From: an uncultured Algibacter sp.
Lineage (GTDB): Bacteria; Bacteroidota; Bacteroidia; Flavobacteriales; Flavobacteriaceae
Length of the DNA stretch: 64,000 nucleotides
Direction: 5' to 3'
NCBI GenBank assembly: GCA_947499935.1
Contig: CANMQH010000006.1
Location: 141,754 to 205,753 of the forward strand
This document shows positions 18,340 to 26,183 of this stretch, in pieces. Position numbers and translations under genes: made by a program. Each line of letters starts with the position of its first letter. Position 1 is the stretch's first letter. The notes below the pieces were generated by a model that worked only from the letters and a program-made list of their open reading frames with translations, did not search any database and was not told the DNA's origin.

Positions 18340-19284
18340 TTACATTAATCCTCTACCTACTTTATTTAAAGTTCCTGCAGCTTCATATTCCTTTACCAAC
18401 TTATCTAAAATACCATTAATAAAAATACTGCTTTTTGGTGTAGAATACTCTTTAGATATTTCTAAATATTCATTTATAGTCACTTTTACAGGAATAGACG
18501 GGAAATTTTTTAGTTCACAAATAGCCATTTGCAATGATACGTAATCAACATTAGCAATACGGTCTGTTTCCCAATTTTGAGTTTTAAGTTCTATTTCTTT
18601 GTTTAAAACAGTTCTGTTAAGTAACGTTTTTTTAAACAAATCTATAGCAAATTTCTTATCGTCATTATCTTTATACAATTTGGGTGTAAAATAACTATCT
18701 CCCGATGTTTCTTTTACTTTACGTAATAATTTAAGTATGGTTGTATTAACAGTAGGTAAATCATCTAACCATGTTAAATTTTTATCTTCTAAATACTCGT
18801 AAAGTTTATCATTGGGTGCAATAATATCTTTAAAAACATCTACTATAAAGTTTTTATCTTCTTTAAAATCGGATACTCGCGTCTGCATATAATCGGTATA
18901 CAAATCACTATTTATAATAGCTTTAAAAATAACATCTACATATTCAGCATCTTGTTCCCAATAATTGATATTGTAAGCTTTTAATTGATCTTGCAATTCA
19001 ATATTACTGCTTAACAATTTAAGTAATTGATTGTCAACAAACTTACGATTGGGGTTTTTATCTTCTTTGGTTGCTAAGTGTTTTTTTTGTTTCTTTTGCA
19101 AATCGTTTTCAGCTCTTTTTTGAACTTCTATCAATAACGATATTAATAATAAGTACAAGTTGTACATATTATCTATACTAAAAAGCAAAAACTTTTGATC
19201 TTTAGTGAAATCATCACTTTCACTACCTTTAAAAGCATACATGGTTTGCATAACTTTTACTCGAATATGTCTTCTATTTAGCAT
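18340..19284 (-). CDS. nusB: Transcription antitermination factor NusB, long form
   Basis: NusB binds boxA RNA with NusE (S10) and supports antitermination of rRNA operons. I choose the ATG at 19284 (MLNRRHIRVKVMQTMYAF), where the conserved region begins, giving 314 residues. An upstream ATG at 19371 would add 29 hydrophobic residues that do not look like NusB. The protein is far longer than E. coli NusB (139 residues), as is usual in Bacteroidota. The RNA-binding domain is at the C-terminus (ELKNFPSIPVKVTINEYLEISKEYS, FINGILDKLV). Confidence 0.9.
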   Translation of the reverse strand: MLNRRHIRVKVMQTMYAFKGSESDDFTKDQKFLLFSIDNMYNLYLLLISLLIEVQKRAENDLQKKQKKHLATKEDKNPNRKFVDNQLLKLLSSNIELQDQLKAYNINYWEQDAEYVDVIFKAIINSDLYTDYMQTRVSDFKEDKNFIVDVFKDIIAPNDKLYEYLEDKNLTWLDDLPTVNTTILKLLRKVKETSGDSYFTPKLYKDNDDKKFAIDLFKKTLLNRTVLNKEIELKTQNWETDRIANVDYVSLQMAICELKNFPSIPVKVTINEYLEISKEYSTPKSSIFINGILDKLVKEYEAAGTLNKVGRGLM

Positions 19285-19460
19285 AATTACAAAGAACTTT
19301 ATTTTAAAAAAGATAAATGATTTTAATTGTTTTATCGTGGCAAAAATAACACTATATTTAAAAAAACACATGGTATTATATATTTTATTATCGTTAATAA
19401 TTTATACTATTTTTAACTATTGCTATTTAATAACAACTTCTTTAATTATCATTAATGCCC

Positions 19461-19468
19461 TATATTTG
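19461..19468 (+). promoter_or_regulatory. Candidate -7 box for the ABC exporter gene
   Basis: TATATTTG matches the Bacteroidota TAnnTTTG consensus. It lies 25-32 bases before the ATG at 19493, in the divergent nusB/ABC interval. Confidence 0.5.
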
Positions 19469-19492
19469 TCAAACCCATACTCGCTAAAGTAA

Positions 19493-21250
19493 ATGAAGGA
19501 ATTACAGCACTTAAATAAGTACTTTTTAAAATATAAAGCACATTTACTAGTAGGCATCATAATTACCATAACCGCACGTCTTTTTTTACTTTTCACACCT
19601 CGTTATGTAAAAGAAATTTTTGTTGTTATTGAGAAGTATAAAAAAGAGACGATTACTCTAGAGGTTTTTAAAAGTGAGCTCTTAGTCGCTATCATGTACA
19701 TTATTGGTGCAGCCGTTATTGGAGGTATTCTTACTTTTTTTATGAGGCAAGCTATTATTAATGTATCTCGATATATTGAATATGATTTAAAAAACGAGAT
19801 TTATAACCAATACCAAAAACTATCTCTAAATTTTTATAAAAAAAATAGAACCGGAGATTTAATGAACCGTATAACCGAAGATGTTGGTAGAGTACGCATG
19901 TACTCTGGCCCAGCAATTATGTATAGTGTAAACACACTAGCATTATTTGTTATTGTTATTATTTATATGATAAATGCATCTCCAAAACTAACTTTATATA
20001 CCATAGCACCGTTGCCCATTTTATCTGTTATCATATATAAATTAAGTAAAGAAATCCATAAGCGAAGTACCATTGTACAAGAGTATTTATCTAAATTATC
20101 CACATTTACACAAGAATCTTTTAGTGGTATCTCTGTTATAAAAGCGTATGGTATTGAGCCGCAAACATCTACTAATTTTAAATTACTTGCAACCGAAAGC
20201 AAAGAAAAAAAAATAAACTTGGCAAGGGTACAAGCATGGTTTTTTCCGATGATGATTTTACTTATTGGTACCAGTAATTTATTAGTAATCTATGTTGGGG
20301 GCATGCAATATATTAATGGGGAAATTGAAAGTATTGGTACTATTGCAGAGTTTCTTATATATGTAAACATGCTAACATGGCCAGTGGCAACCGTGGGTTG
20401 GGTGACATCCATTATTCAGCAAGCAGAAGCATCGCAAAAACGTATTAATGAGTTTTTAAAGATAGAGCCAGAAATTACCAATACCATAAATACCCAGACA
20501 GATATTAAAGGTGATATTGTTTTTAATAATGTGTCTTTTACTTACGATGATACTAATATACAAGCCCTTAAAAATATTAGTTTTAGCATTAAAGAAGGTG
20601 AGACATTAGCCATTTTAGGTAAAACGGGATCAGGAAAGTCTACTATTTTAGATTTAATAGGCAGACTCTACGATATAGACCAAGGGACTATAAATATTGG
20701 TAAAACATCAATAGAGCAGCTCAATTTAACCAATTTAAGAGATCGTATAGGTTATGTACCACAGGAAGCATTTTTGTTTTCGGACACCATAAAAACCAAT
20801 ATTAAGTTTGGCAATCATGATGCCTCTGATGATGATGTTATAAAAGCTGCCAAAAATGCACAAGTACATAAAAACATTCTTAAATTTAATAAAGGGTATG
20901 ATACTGTTTTGGGTGAACGTGGCATCACATTATCTGGAGGTCAAAAACAGCGTGTTTCAATTGCACGAGCCATTATCAAATCTCCTAAAATATTATTATT
21001 TGATGATTGCTTATCGGCTGTAGATACAGAAACCGAAGAAAAAATATTAAAAAACCTCAACAAAATTTCAAAAAACAAAACATCTGTTATAGTTAGCCAC
21101 AGGGTATCTTCTGCCAAAAATGCGAATAAAATTATTGTATTGGATAATGGCAAAATTGTTCAAGAAGGTACGCACGATAGTCTAATAAATATAGAAGGCT
21201 ACTACAAGCATCTATATACAAAGCAACTAAGCGAAACAGAAACTAAGTAA
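19493..21250 (+). CDS. ABC exporter half-transporter (MdlB/MsbA-like)
   Basis: This 585-residue protein fuses six transmembrane helices (about residues 15-310) to an ATPase domain. Visible motifs are Walker A GKTGSGKST, the Q-loop in YVPQEAFLF, signature LSGGQKQR, Walker B ILLFDD, and the switch His in VIVSHRVSSAKNA. At the catalytic-glutamate position there is Asp (D505, after Walker B D504). That substitution is typical of the degenerate half of heterodimeric exporters such as TM287/288. The substrate is unknown; a lipid or drug exporter is likely. No partner gene is adjacent. Confidence 0.9.
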   Translation: MKELQHLNKYFLKYKAHLLVGIIITITARLFLLFTPRYVKEIFVVIEKYKKETITLEVFKSELLVAIMYIIGAAVIGGILTFFMRQAIINVSRYIEYDLKNEIYNQYQKLSLNFYKKNRTGDLMNRITEDVGRVRMYSGPAIMYSVNTLALFVIVIIYMINASPKLTLYTIAPLPILSVIIYKLSKEIHKRSTIVQEYLSKLSTFTQESFSGISVIKAYGIEPQTSTNFKLLATESKEKKINLARVQAWFFPMMILLIGTSNLLVIYVGGMQYINGEIESIGTIAEFLIYVNMLTWPVATVGWVTSIIQQAEASQKRINEFLKIEPEITNTINTQTDIKGDIVFNNVSFTYDDTNIQALKNISFSIKEGETLAILGKTGSGKSTILDLIGRLYDIDQGTINIGKTSIEQLNLTNLRDRIGYVPQEAFLFSDTIKTNIKFGNHDASDDDVIKAAKNAQVHKNILKFNKGYDTVLGERGITLSGGQKQRVSIARAIIKSPKILLFDDCLSAVDTETEEKILKNLNKISKNKTSVIVSHRVSSAKNANKIIVLDNGKIVQEGTHDSLINIEGYYKHLYTKQLSETETK

Positions 21251-21402
21251 AATAATACTCTTTAATGGGTTACAAAGACTTTTAATTACAGATTATTCAA
21301 CAAAATTGAATATTTTAAAAAGAAACTTTATATTTTATTGGTTAGTATCGGTTTTTTTTTAGATTTTTGGTTTAATAATGATAATTAAATTTGAATTCGA
21401 TT

Positions 21403-21789
21403 ATGAACAATAATGGTATGATGGAGAAAGAGGAAATTTTTTCAAAAGTTTTAAGAGCTGGAAGACGCACATATTTTTTTGATGTTAGAGCTACAAAGGC
21501 TGAAGATTATTACTTGACGATTACAGAAAGTAAAAAATTTACTAATGATGATGGATCGTTTCATTATAAAAAACATAAAATATATATTTACAAGGAAGAT
21601 TTTTCTGAATTCAAAGATATTTTAGCTGAAATGACGGACTATATCATTAATGAAAAAGGTGATGAAGTCATAAGCGAGCGCCACCAAAAAGATTTCAAAA
21701 AAGAATACGAAGAATCAACACCTAGAGTTACAGAAGATGAATTAAAAACTCCTGAAAATTTTACAGATATTGATTTTGATGATATATAA
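21403..21789 (+). CDS. PUR-family nucleic-acid-binding protein (DUF3276)
   Basis: This small PUR-alpha-type protein (128 residues) matches family DUF3276. The core reads EIFSKVLRAGRRTYFFDVRATKAEDYYLTITESKK, followed by HKIYIYKEDFSEFKDIL and an acidic tail ending in DIDFDDI. Such proteins bind single-stranded DNA or RNA, and a bacterial RNA-binding regulatory role is inferred. I start it at the ATG at 21403. A TTG at 21391 would add four residues without support. Confidence 0.85.
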   Translation: MNNNGMMEKEEIFSKVLRAGRRTYFFDVRATKAEDYYLTITESKKFTNDDGSFHYKKHKIYIYKEDFSEFKDILAEMTDYIINEKGDEVISERHQKDFKKEYEESTPRVTEDELKTPENFTDIDFDDI

Positions 21790-21811
21790 TATTTAATCAA
21801 AAATATTTTTT

Positions 21812-21844
21812 AAAACCGTAACTTAGTAAGTTGCGGTTTTTTTA
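21812..21844. terminator. Bidirectional terminator between the PUR gene and csaA
   Basis: A 13-bp stem with one G-T pair (21812-21824 with 21828-21840) is followed by T-rich sequence on the plus strand. Its A-rich left arm suits the opposite strand. The flanking genes converge. Confidence 0.85.
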
Positions 21845-21845
21845 T

Positions 21846-22181
21846 TTAGTTAACTGGTGTTCCATTTTTTAATTTAACCTCTGGTTTTAAAAGTATAACA
21901 TCATCGCCATTTACAGCTCCCAAAACCAAACATGCACTCATAAATTTAGCAATTTGTTTTTTTGGAAAATTTACAACAGCAATAACTTGCTTATTCAGTA
22001 AATTACCTTTGGTGTAGCGTTTTGTAATTTGAGCTGAAGATTTTTTAATACCTAAATCCCCAAAATCGATAGTTAGTTGGTATGCAGGGGTTTTAGCTTC
22101 TGGAAAGTCATTGACTTCTATTATGGTACCTACACGCAAATCTATTTTAGCAAAATCATCAAAAGTAATTGTGTTATCCAT
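21846..22181 (-). CDS. csaA: CsaA-type tRNA-binding-domain protein
   Basis: This 111-residue stand-alone OB-fold tRNA-binding domain has the same length as B. subtilis CsaA, a chaperone-like protein that binds tRNA. The family motifs are FAKIDLRVGTIIEVNDFPEAKTPAYQLTIDFG and SSAQITKRYTKGNLLNKQVIAVVNFPKKQIAKFMSACLVLGA. It overlaps no other gene and shares the terminator region with the PUR gene. The cellular role is not settled even for close relatives. Confidence 0.88.
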   Translation of the reverse strand: MDNTITFDDFAKIDLRVGTIIEVNDFPEAKTPAYQLTIDFGDLGIKKSSAQITKRYTKGNLLNKQVIAVVNFPKKQIAKFMSACLVLGAVNGDDVILLKPEVKLKNGTPVN

Positions 22182-22228
22182 TTTTTAAAAATACAAATTA
22201 TTACGAACTTTGAAAAAAACGTTTAACT

Positions 22229-22783
22229 ATGTCCATGACACCCTCAAACATGCTTCCTTTAGGTACAAAAGCACCAGATTTCTCACTTTTAGATACGGTT
22301 TCAAATACCATACTTAAATTAGACCATCTAAAAGGTAAACAAGGCACGGTTATTATGTTTATATGCAACCACTGCCCTTTTGTAATCCATGTAAATCCAG
22401 AATTAGTTAATATAGCAAAAGCATATACCGAAAAAGGAATTCGTTTTATAGCTATCTCTAGTAACGATGTTAAAAACTACCCACAGGATTCGCCAGAAAA
22501 GATGATATTGCACGCTAAGGCTGAAGGCTATCTGTTTCCTTATTTATATGACGAAACACAACTCGTTGCAAAAGCATATGACGCCGCTTGTACTCCAGAT
22601 TTTTATGTTTTTGACAATGATTTAAAATTAAATTACCGCGGACAATTAGATGACTCTAGACCTGGTAATGGCATAGCCGTTACAGGTAAAGATTTAAGAT
22701 ACGCTTTAGATTGTTTAATTGAGCAGAAAACGAATACAGCATTACAAAAACCAAGTATTGGTTGTAACATCAAATGGAAATAA
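22229..22783 (+). CDS. Thioredoxin-fold protein with CxxC motif
   Basis: This 184-residue cytosolic protein belongs to the AhpC/TSA thioredoxin-like superfamily. It opens with LGTKAPDFSLLDT, carries the redox pair C46/C49 in FICNHCPFV, and has a cis-proline region TPDFYVFDNDLKLNYRGQLDD. It lacks a signal peptide. The C-terminal PSIGCNIKWK is characteristic of this subgroup. Its partner is unknown, so the reaction is best stated as a thiol-disulfide or peroxidase-type redox step. Confidence 0.82.
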   Translation: MSMTPSNMLPLGTKAPDFSLLDTVSNTILKLDHLKGKQGTVIMFICNHCPFVIHVNPELVNIAKAYTEKGIRFIAISSNDVKNYPQDSPEKMILHAKAEGYLFPYLYDETQLVAKAYDAACTPDFYVFDNDLKLNYRGQLDDSRPGNGIAVTGKDLRYALDCLIEQKTNTALQKPSIGCNIKWK

Positions 22784-22891
22784 AAGGTATTAAACCTAGA
22801 TTCCGCTAAAAAAACGACATTAGTTCATCTTATAATGTTGAGTACGTCTTACAGACTTCTCAAAATTGAGTTTCACTAATAAATTATTTTA

Positions 22892-23380
22892 TCATTTTTT
22901 TAAACGTAACTGCCAAATACCAACATTGTGCCATTTACCAAACTTCTTGCCTACAGCCTCTAAGTTAGCAACTTGCTTAAAACCAAATTTTTCGTGGAGT
23001 TTTATACTTGCTACATTAGGGATTGTAAGCACACCTAAAACGGTATGAGCATCTGTTTCTTTTACTAGCTCTAGTAATTTACTGTAAAGTTTTGCCCCTA
23101 TTTGTTTACCATGCTCAGTATGTTTTACATAAACCGTAAATTCTACTGTATAATTGTAAGCTGGTTTGGGTCTAAATTTACTAGCATAAGCAAAGCCTAG
23201 TATTTTATTATCTTCTTCGTAGACAATAAAAGGATAATCTGCAGCAATACTATTTAATTTCTCTAAAAATTTATTAAGTGTTAATGGCTCAATATCAAAA
23301 GTTGCTGCAGTATTTAAAACATAATAGTTATAAATAGCTAAGAGTGCTTCAGCATCATTAATATGTAATGGTCTTATCAT
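22892..23380 (-). CDS. GNAT acetyltransferase, phosphinothricin-acetyltransferase-like
   Basis: This 162-residue enzyme resembles the Pat/Bar subgroup, which acetylates phosphinothricin or amino acid analogues. Visible motifs are MIRPLHINDAEALLAIYNYYVLNTAATFD, the VYVKHTEHGKQIGAKLYSKLLEL acetyl-CoA loop, and NVASIKLHEKFGFKQVANLEAVGKKFGKWHNVGIWQL. Its stop codon lies next to the start of the upstream YfiT-like gene's end (no gap), so the pair is co-transcribed. The natural substrate is unknown. Confidence 0.85.
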   Translation of the reverse strand: MIRPLHINDAEALLAIYNYYVLNTAATFDIEPLTLNKFLEKLNSIAADYPFIVYEEDNKILGFAYASKFRPKPAYNYTVEFTVYVKHTEHGKQIGAKLYSKLLELVKETDAHTVLGVLTIPNVASIKLHEKFGFKQVANLEAVGKKFGKWHNVGIWQLRLKK

Positions 23381-23917
23381 TTATATCCAACCTTTAACTT
23401 TAAGTATGTTTTCTATGTGTGCATAATGGTGGTTACTATGCCATGCGTAATTGCCAACATTAAAACTAAGCATCACTTCTGTATTAGTTTCTGGATGAAT
23501 AAAACATTTGTTAAAATCATCTTCAGATAATGTTTTTAACAAATACACTAATTTAAAATGAATGGCGCTAATATGATTTAAAGACATTTTTATGGGTGCT
23601 GTGTAATCATTTAGTTTTGCCCAGCGGTCTTCAAAATAAGCTTTAATAAGAGGTTTGTCTTCAGTTAATGCCCATTTAAAGCGTGTATAACTATGATGAT
23701 GGCTATCTGAAATATGGTGAATAACTTGCCTTATGGTCCAACCATCTGGTCTATATTGCGTATCCAGTTGGATATCAGACAAGTCTTTAACAAGGTTTTC
23801 TAATCGATTAGGGAAATGCTCTAAAATAGAAATCCAACTTTCTATATGTTCTTTTGAAATATTATTTGGCCAATCAAACTTACCAATAGGATACTTTAGT
23901 GCTTCTAAATTATTCAT
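23381..23917 (-). CDS. YfiT/DinB-like metal-dependent transferase
   Basis: This 178-residue four-helix protein of the DinB superfamily is closest to YfiT/BstA, thiol-S-transferases or metal-dependent hydrolases. It opens with the subgroup motif YPIGKFDWP. The putative metal ligands are His residues in VIHHISDSHHHSYTR and in YAWHSNHHYAHIENI. It lacks a signal peptide, so it acts in the cytosol. The GNAT gene follows immediately on the same strand. Confidence 0.85.
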   Translation of the reverse strand: MNNLEALKYPIGKFDWPNNISKEHIESWISILEHFPNRLENLVKDLSDIQLDTQYRPDGWTIRQVIHHISDSHHHSYTRFKWALTEDKPLIKAYFEDRWAKLNDYTAPIKMSLNHISAIHFKLVYLLKTLSEDDFNKCFIHPETNTEVMLSFNVGNYAWHSNHHYAHIENILKVKGWI

Positions 23918-23961
23918 CTCTTATGTTATAATTTCTAAAGTTAAGTAATTATAACATAAAA

Positions 23962-24387
23962 CTAAGCAACCTCGGTAATTCTTCCTTTTTCTAACCAATT
24001 TATAGCTTCATAAATTGAGCTAAATTTTTTCATTTTATTTTTAAAAAATAAATTTTCTACCATATAACCCATTATGCTGGTTTGCCTGTCTGAAACAACA
24101 TAATAGCCTTTTAATTTATAACTATTTTTAAAAAACTTAATCCAGTCTTGAGCCATTACCGAATAAGAATTAATTCGGTTAGAAATGTAAATCAAATCAC
24201 CACCATCTGTATTAAGAAACTTGGTAACATCATCTATAACAGTTTTAGCATGGTTATCCCAATTAAAGACGATACCTTCTTTAATCTCAGAAATAACATA
24301 GCCTTTAAATATATATATATCCGCAAAAGAATAGTTTAATTCCTTAATAACGTTTGGATATAAGTTTGTCTCTTTTATACTAACCAT
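23962..24387 (-). CDS. Conserved-looking cytosolic protein, function unknown
   Basis: This 141-residue protein without signal peptide or membrane helix has alternating strand and helix segments. A central DDVTKFLNTDGGDLIYISNRINSYSV and a C-terminal FSSIYEAINWLEKG recall the SpoIIAA/STAS-like domains found in Bacteroidetes, but no diagnostic residue was recognised. The reading frame has normal composition and starts with ATG. It is followed at some distance by the YfiT-GNAT pair on the same strand. Confidence 0.6.
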   Translation of the reverse strand: MVSIKETNLYPNVIKELNYSFADIYIFKGYVISEIKEGIVFNWDNHAKTVIDDVTKFLNTDGGDLIYISNRINSYSVMAQDWIKFFKNSYKLKGYYVVSDRQTSIMGYMVENLFFKNKMKKFSSIYEAINWLEKGRITEVA

Positions 24388-24493
24388 AAGGCAAAATTAT
24401 GTCGCAATATTATAACAGCACAAATTAATCGACAAACACGTAAAAACTGCGTTGTATTAATGCTTTTCATCGAAAAAGGTATAGACAATCAGT

Positions 24494-24516
24494 AATCTTA
24501 TTAATTTAATAAGATT
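24494..24516 (-). terminator. Weak hairpin after the mocA-like gene
   Basis: A perfect nine-base-pair AT-rich stem (AATCTTATT with AATAAGATT) has a five-base loop. It lies 35 bases past the stop of the mocA-like gene. There is no T-run, so termination is uncertain. Confidence 0.35.
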
Positions 24517-24550
24517 CTAATTACAGCATGAAAGAAGACTTTTCAACACC

Positions 24551-25138
24551 CTACATTAGTGCTTTATAATCTTCTGGTGTATCAATATCCTTTAAAACAG
24601 AAGTGGATTCCATGTCTAAGTGAAGCACCGTAAATGATGTATTATTCAAAAATAATTTGGCGCCTTTATCACCTTTTATTTCTAATAGGCTTTTAAACAC
24701 TGTAGATGGAAAAATAGCTGGCACACCTTTGGTTTTATTGTAAACTGATGCTACAATTTCATTATTCTTTTCGTGTAATTTTATAAGGATATTTAAGTAA
24801 TTAGCATCAATATTTGGTTGATCTGCTAGCATAACCAATACAGCTTTAGGTTCTTCTTTAAGACGCTGTAAATAAGTAATACCTCTAACAATACTAGAAC
24901 TTAATCCGCTTTGCCAACCTTTATTAATAATAAAAGTGACTTGTGGTTCTATAATTTCATTTTGAATACGCTCAGAATTTGCCCCCAAAACACAATACAC
25001 AGTGTCTGCTTTAGATTGTAATGCGCTTTTTATAGCATTCCCCAATAACGTCGAATTTTTATAAGGCAACAACTGTTTTACACGTCCCATTCTTGACGCA
25101 TTACCTGCTGCTAATATTAAGATGGATACCCCTTTCAA
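24551..25138 (-). CDS. MocA-like nucleotidyltransferase (molybdenum cofactor cytidylyltransferase family)
   Basis: This 195-residue NTP-transferase-fold protein has the signature LILAAGNASRMGRVKQLLPYKNSTLL (nucleotide-binding loop), VLVMLADQPNID and GVPAIFPSTVF. MocA transfers CMP to molybdopterin to make the dinucleotide cofactor of xanthine-dehydrogenase-type enzymes. It sits two bases after xdhC on the same strand, which supports a role in maturing a molybdenum hydroxylase. No such hydroxylase lies in the window. Confidence 0.82.
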   Translation of the reverse strand: MKGVSILILAAGNASRMGRVKQLLPYKNSTLLGNAIKSALQSKADTVYCVLGANSERIQNEIIEPQVTFIINKGWQSGLSSSIVRGITYLQRLKEEPKAVLVMLADQPNIDANYLNILIKLHEKNNEIVASVYNKTKGVPAIFPSTVFKSLLEIKGDKGAKLFLNNTSFTVLHLDMESTSVLKDIDTPEDYKALM

Positions 25139-25140
25139 AG

Positions 25141-26160
25141 CTAAGAATGTATTTTTCCTGTTATTGAATTTAAAGAATGAGGTTCTTTATGCCTCTTAAT
25201 CGCCGTTATTTCAGATAAAATAGATAATGCTATTTCCTCAGGTGTAATGGCTCCTATATTTAAACCCGCAGGGCTATGAATATTTTCTAAAAATGCATCA
25301 TTTAATTCTGTCGTGTAATCCAACAAATCATTATGAAGCTGCTCACGCCTTTTTGCCGAACCTAAAATACCAATATATGATACATTACAATCTTTAAACT
25401 TTAAAAGATATCTTAAATCTTGGGAGTAATTATGTGTCATAAGTACAATTGCAGATTCTTGATCTATGCCCTGTGTAGAAAATGTTTCTGGAGTATGAGC
25501 TTCAACCTGCTTTGCTCCTGGGAAATCTACAAGTGCTTTTGGGTCTTTTATTGATGTAATTACATTAATATCCCACCCCAACAAAGCGGCCATTTTACAT
25601 AACTTTACAGCATCATGCTCACCACCTACAATAAGTAACTTAAAACACGGAGGAAGCGTTTGAGAAAATGTTTTAATATTTTTAGTAGTTGCATTCATCT
25701 GGTTATTTGAAAATGTAAAACTTTCATTATTTTCAAATATGATTGAAGAGTAAAACTGATTTGAAGACACCTCTTCTTTTTTGTAATAAGATTGTATTGT
25801 GAAGGTGGTTCTATTTTCTATGTTTTTAAAAAAAGTAGTTTCAAATTTTTTAGAAACCTCAAAAGGTTCTAATAAAATATATAAAACACCTTCGCACCCC
25901 AAACGGTAACGGCCATCGTATGTCATAATTACAGGCTGCCCTGTATTAAATACAGATTTTGCCCTAAACTGCACCTCTTTTTCTACACAGCCTCCACTAA
26001 CAGCACCTAGCATTTCGCCATTACTAGAAAGCAACATTCTAACACCAGGTTGTCTATAAGAAGAGCCATCTAAATCAACCACCGTGGCAAGTACATTACT
26101 TATACCCAATGTTTGATTATAGATGGCTCCTTTTACAAGATTTATAAACTCGTGTGTCAT
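25141..26160 (-). CDS. XdhC/CoxI family molybdoenzyme maturation protein
   Basis: XdhC binds molybdenum cofactor, promotes its sulfuration and inserts it into xanthine-dehydrogenase-like enzymes. The 339-residue protein shows the N-terminal XdhC motif (GSSYRQPGVRMLLSSNGEMLGAVSGGCVEKEV). It then has a Rossmann-type domain (FKLLIVGGEHDAVKLCKMAALLGWD) and the C-terminal GSAKRREQLHNDLL and HSPAGLNIGAITPEEIALSILSEI motif. It is paired with the mocA-like gene and lies 23 bases after the stop of the sulfatase upstream. Read-through from the PUL is possible but not evident. Confidence 0.88.
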   Translation of the reverse strand: MTHEFINLVKGAIYNQTLGISNVLATVVDLDGSSYRQPGVRMLLSSNGEMLGAVSGGCVEKEVQFRAKSVFNTGQPVIMTYDGRYRLGCEGVLYILLEPFEVSKKFETTFFKNIENRTTFTIQSYYKKEEVSSNQFYSSIIFENNESFTFSNNQMNATTKNIKTFSQTLPPCFKLLIVGGEHDAVKLCKMAALLGWDINVITSIKDPKALVDFPGAKQVEAHTPETFSTQGIDQESAIVLMTHNYSQDLRYLLKFKDCNVSYIGILGSAKRREQLHNDLLDYTTELNDAFLENIHSPAGLNIGAITPEEIALSILSEITAIKRHKEPHSLNSITGKIHS

Positions 26161-26183
26161 TCAACCAAGTTAGTAAAAAATTA

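Noticed and set aside
18340..19371. NusB start at 19371
   Set aside because: The first 29 residues are hydrophobic and non-conserved; the conserved NusB N-terminus begins at the ATG at 19284.
19205..19492. A 95-residue plus-strand reading frame
   Set aside because: It overlaps the 5' end of nusB on the other strand and runs into the AT-rich intergenic region; it has no protein-like features.
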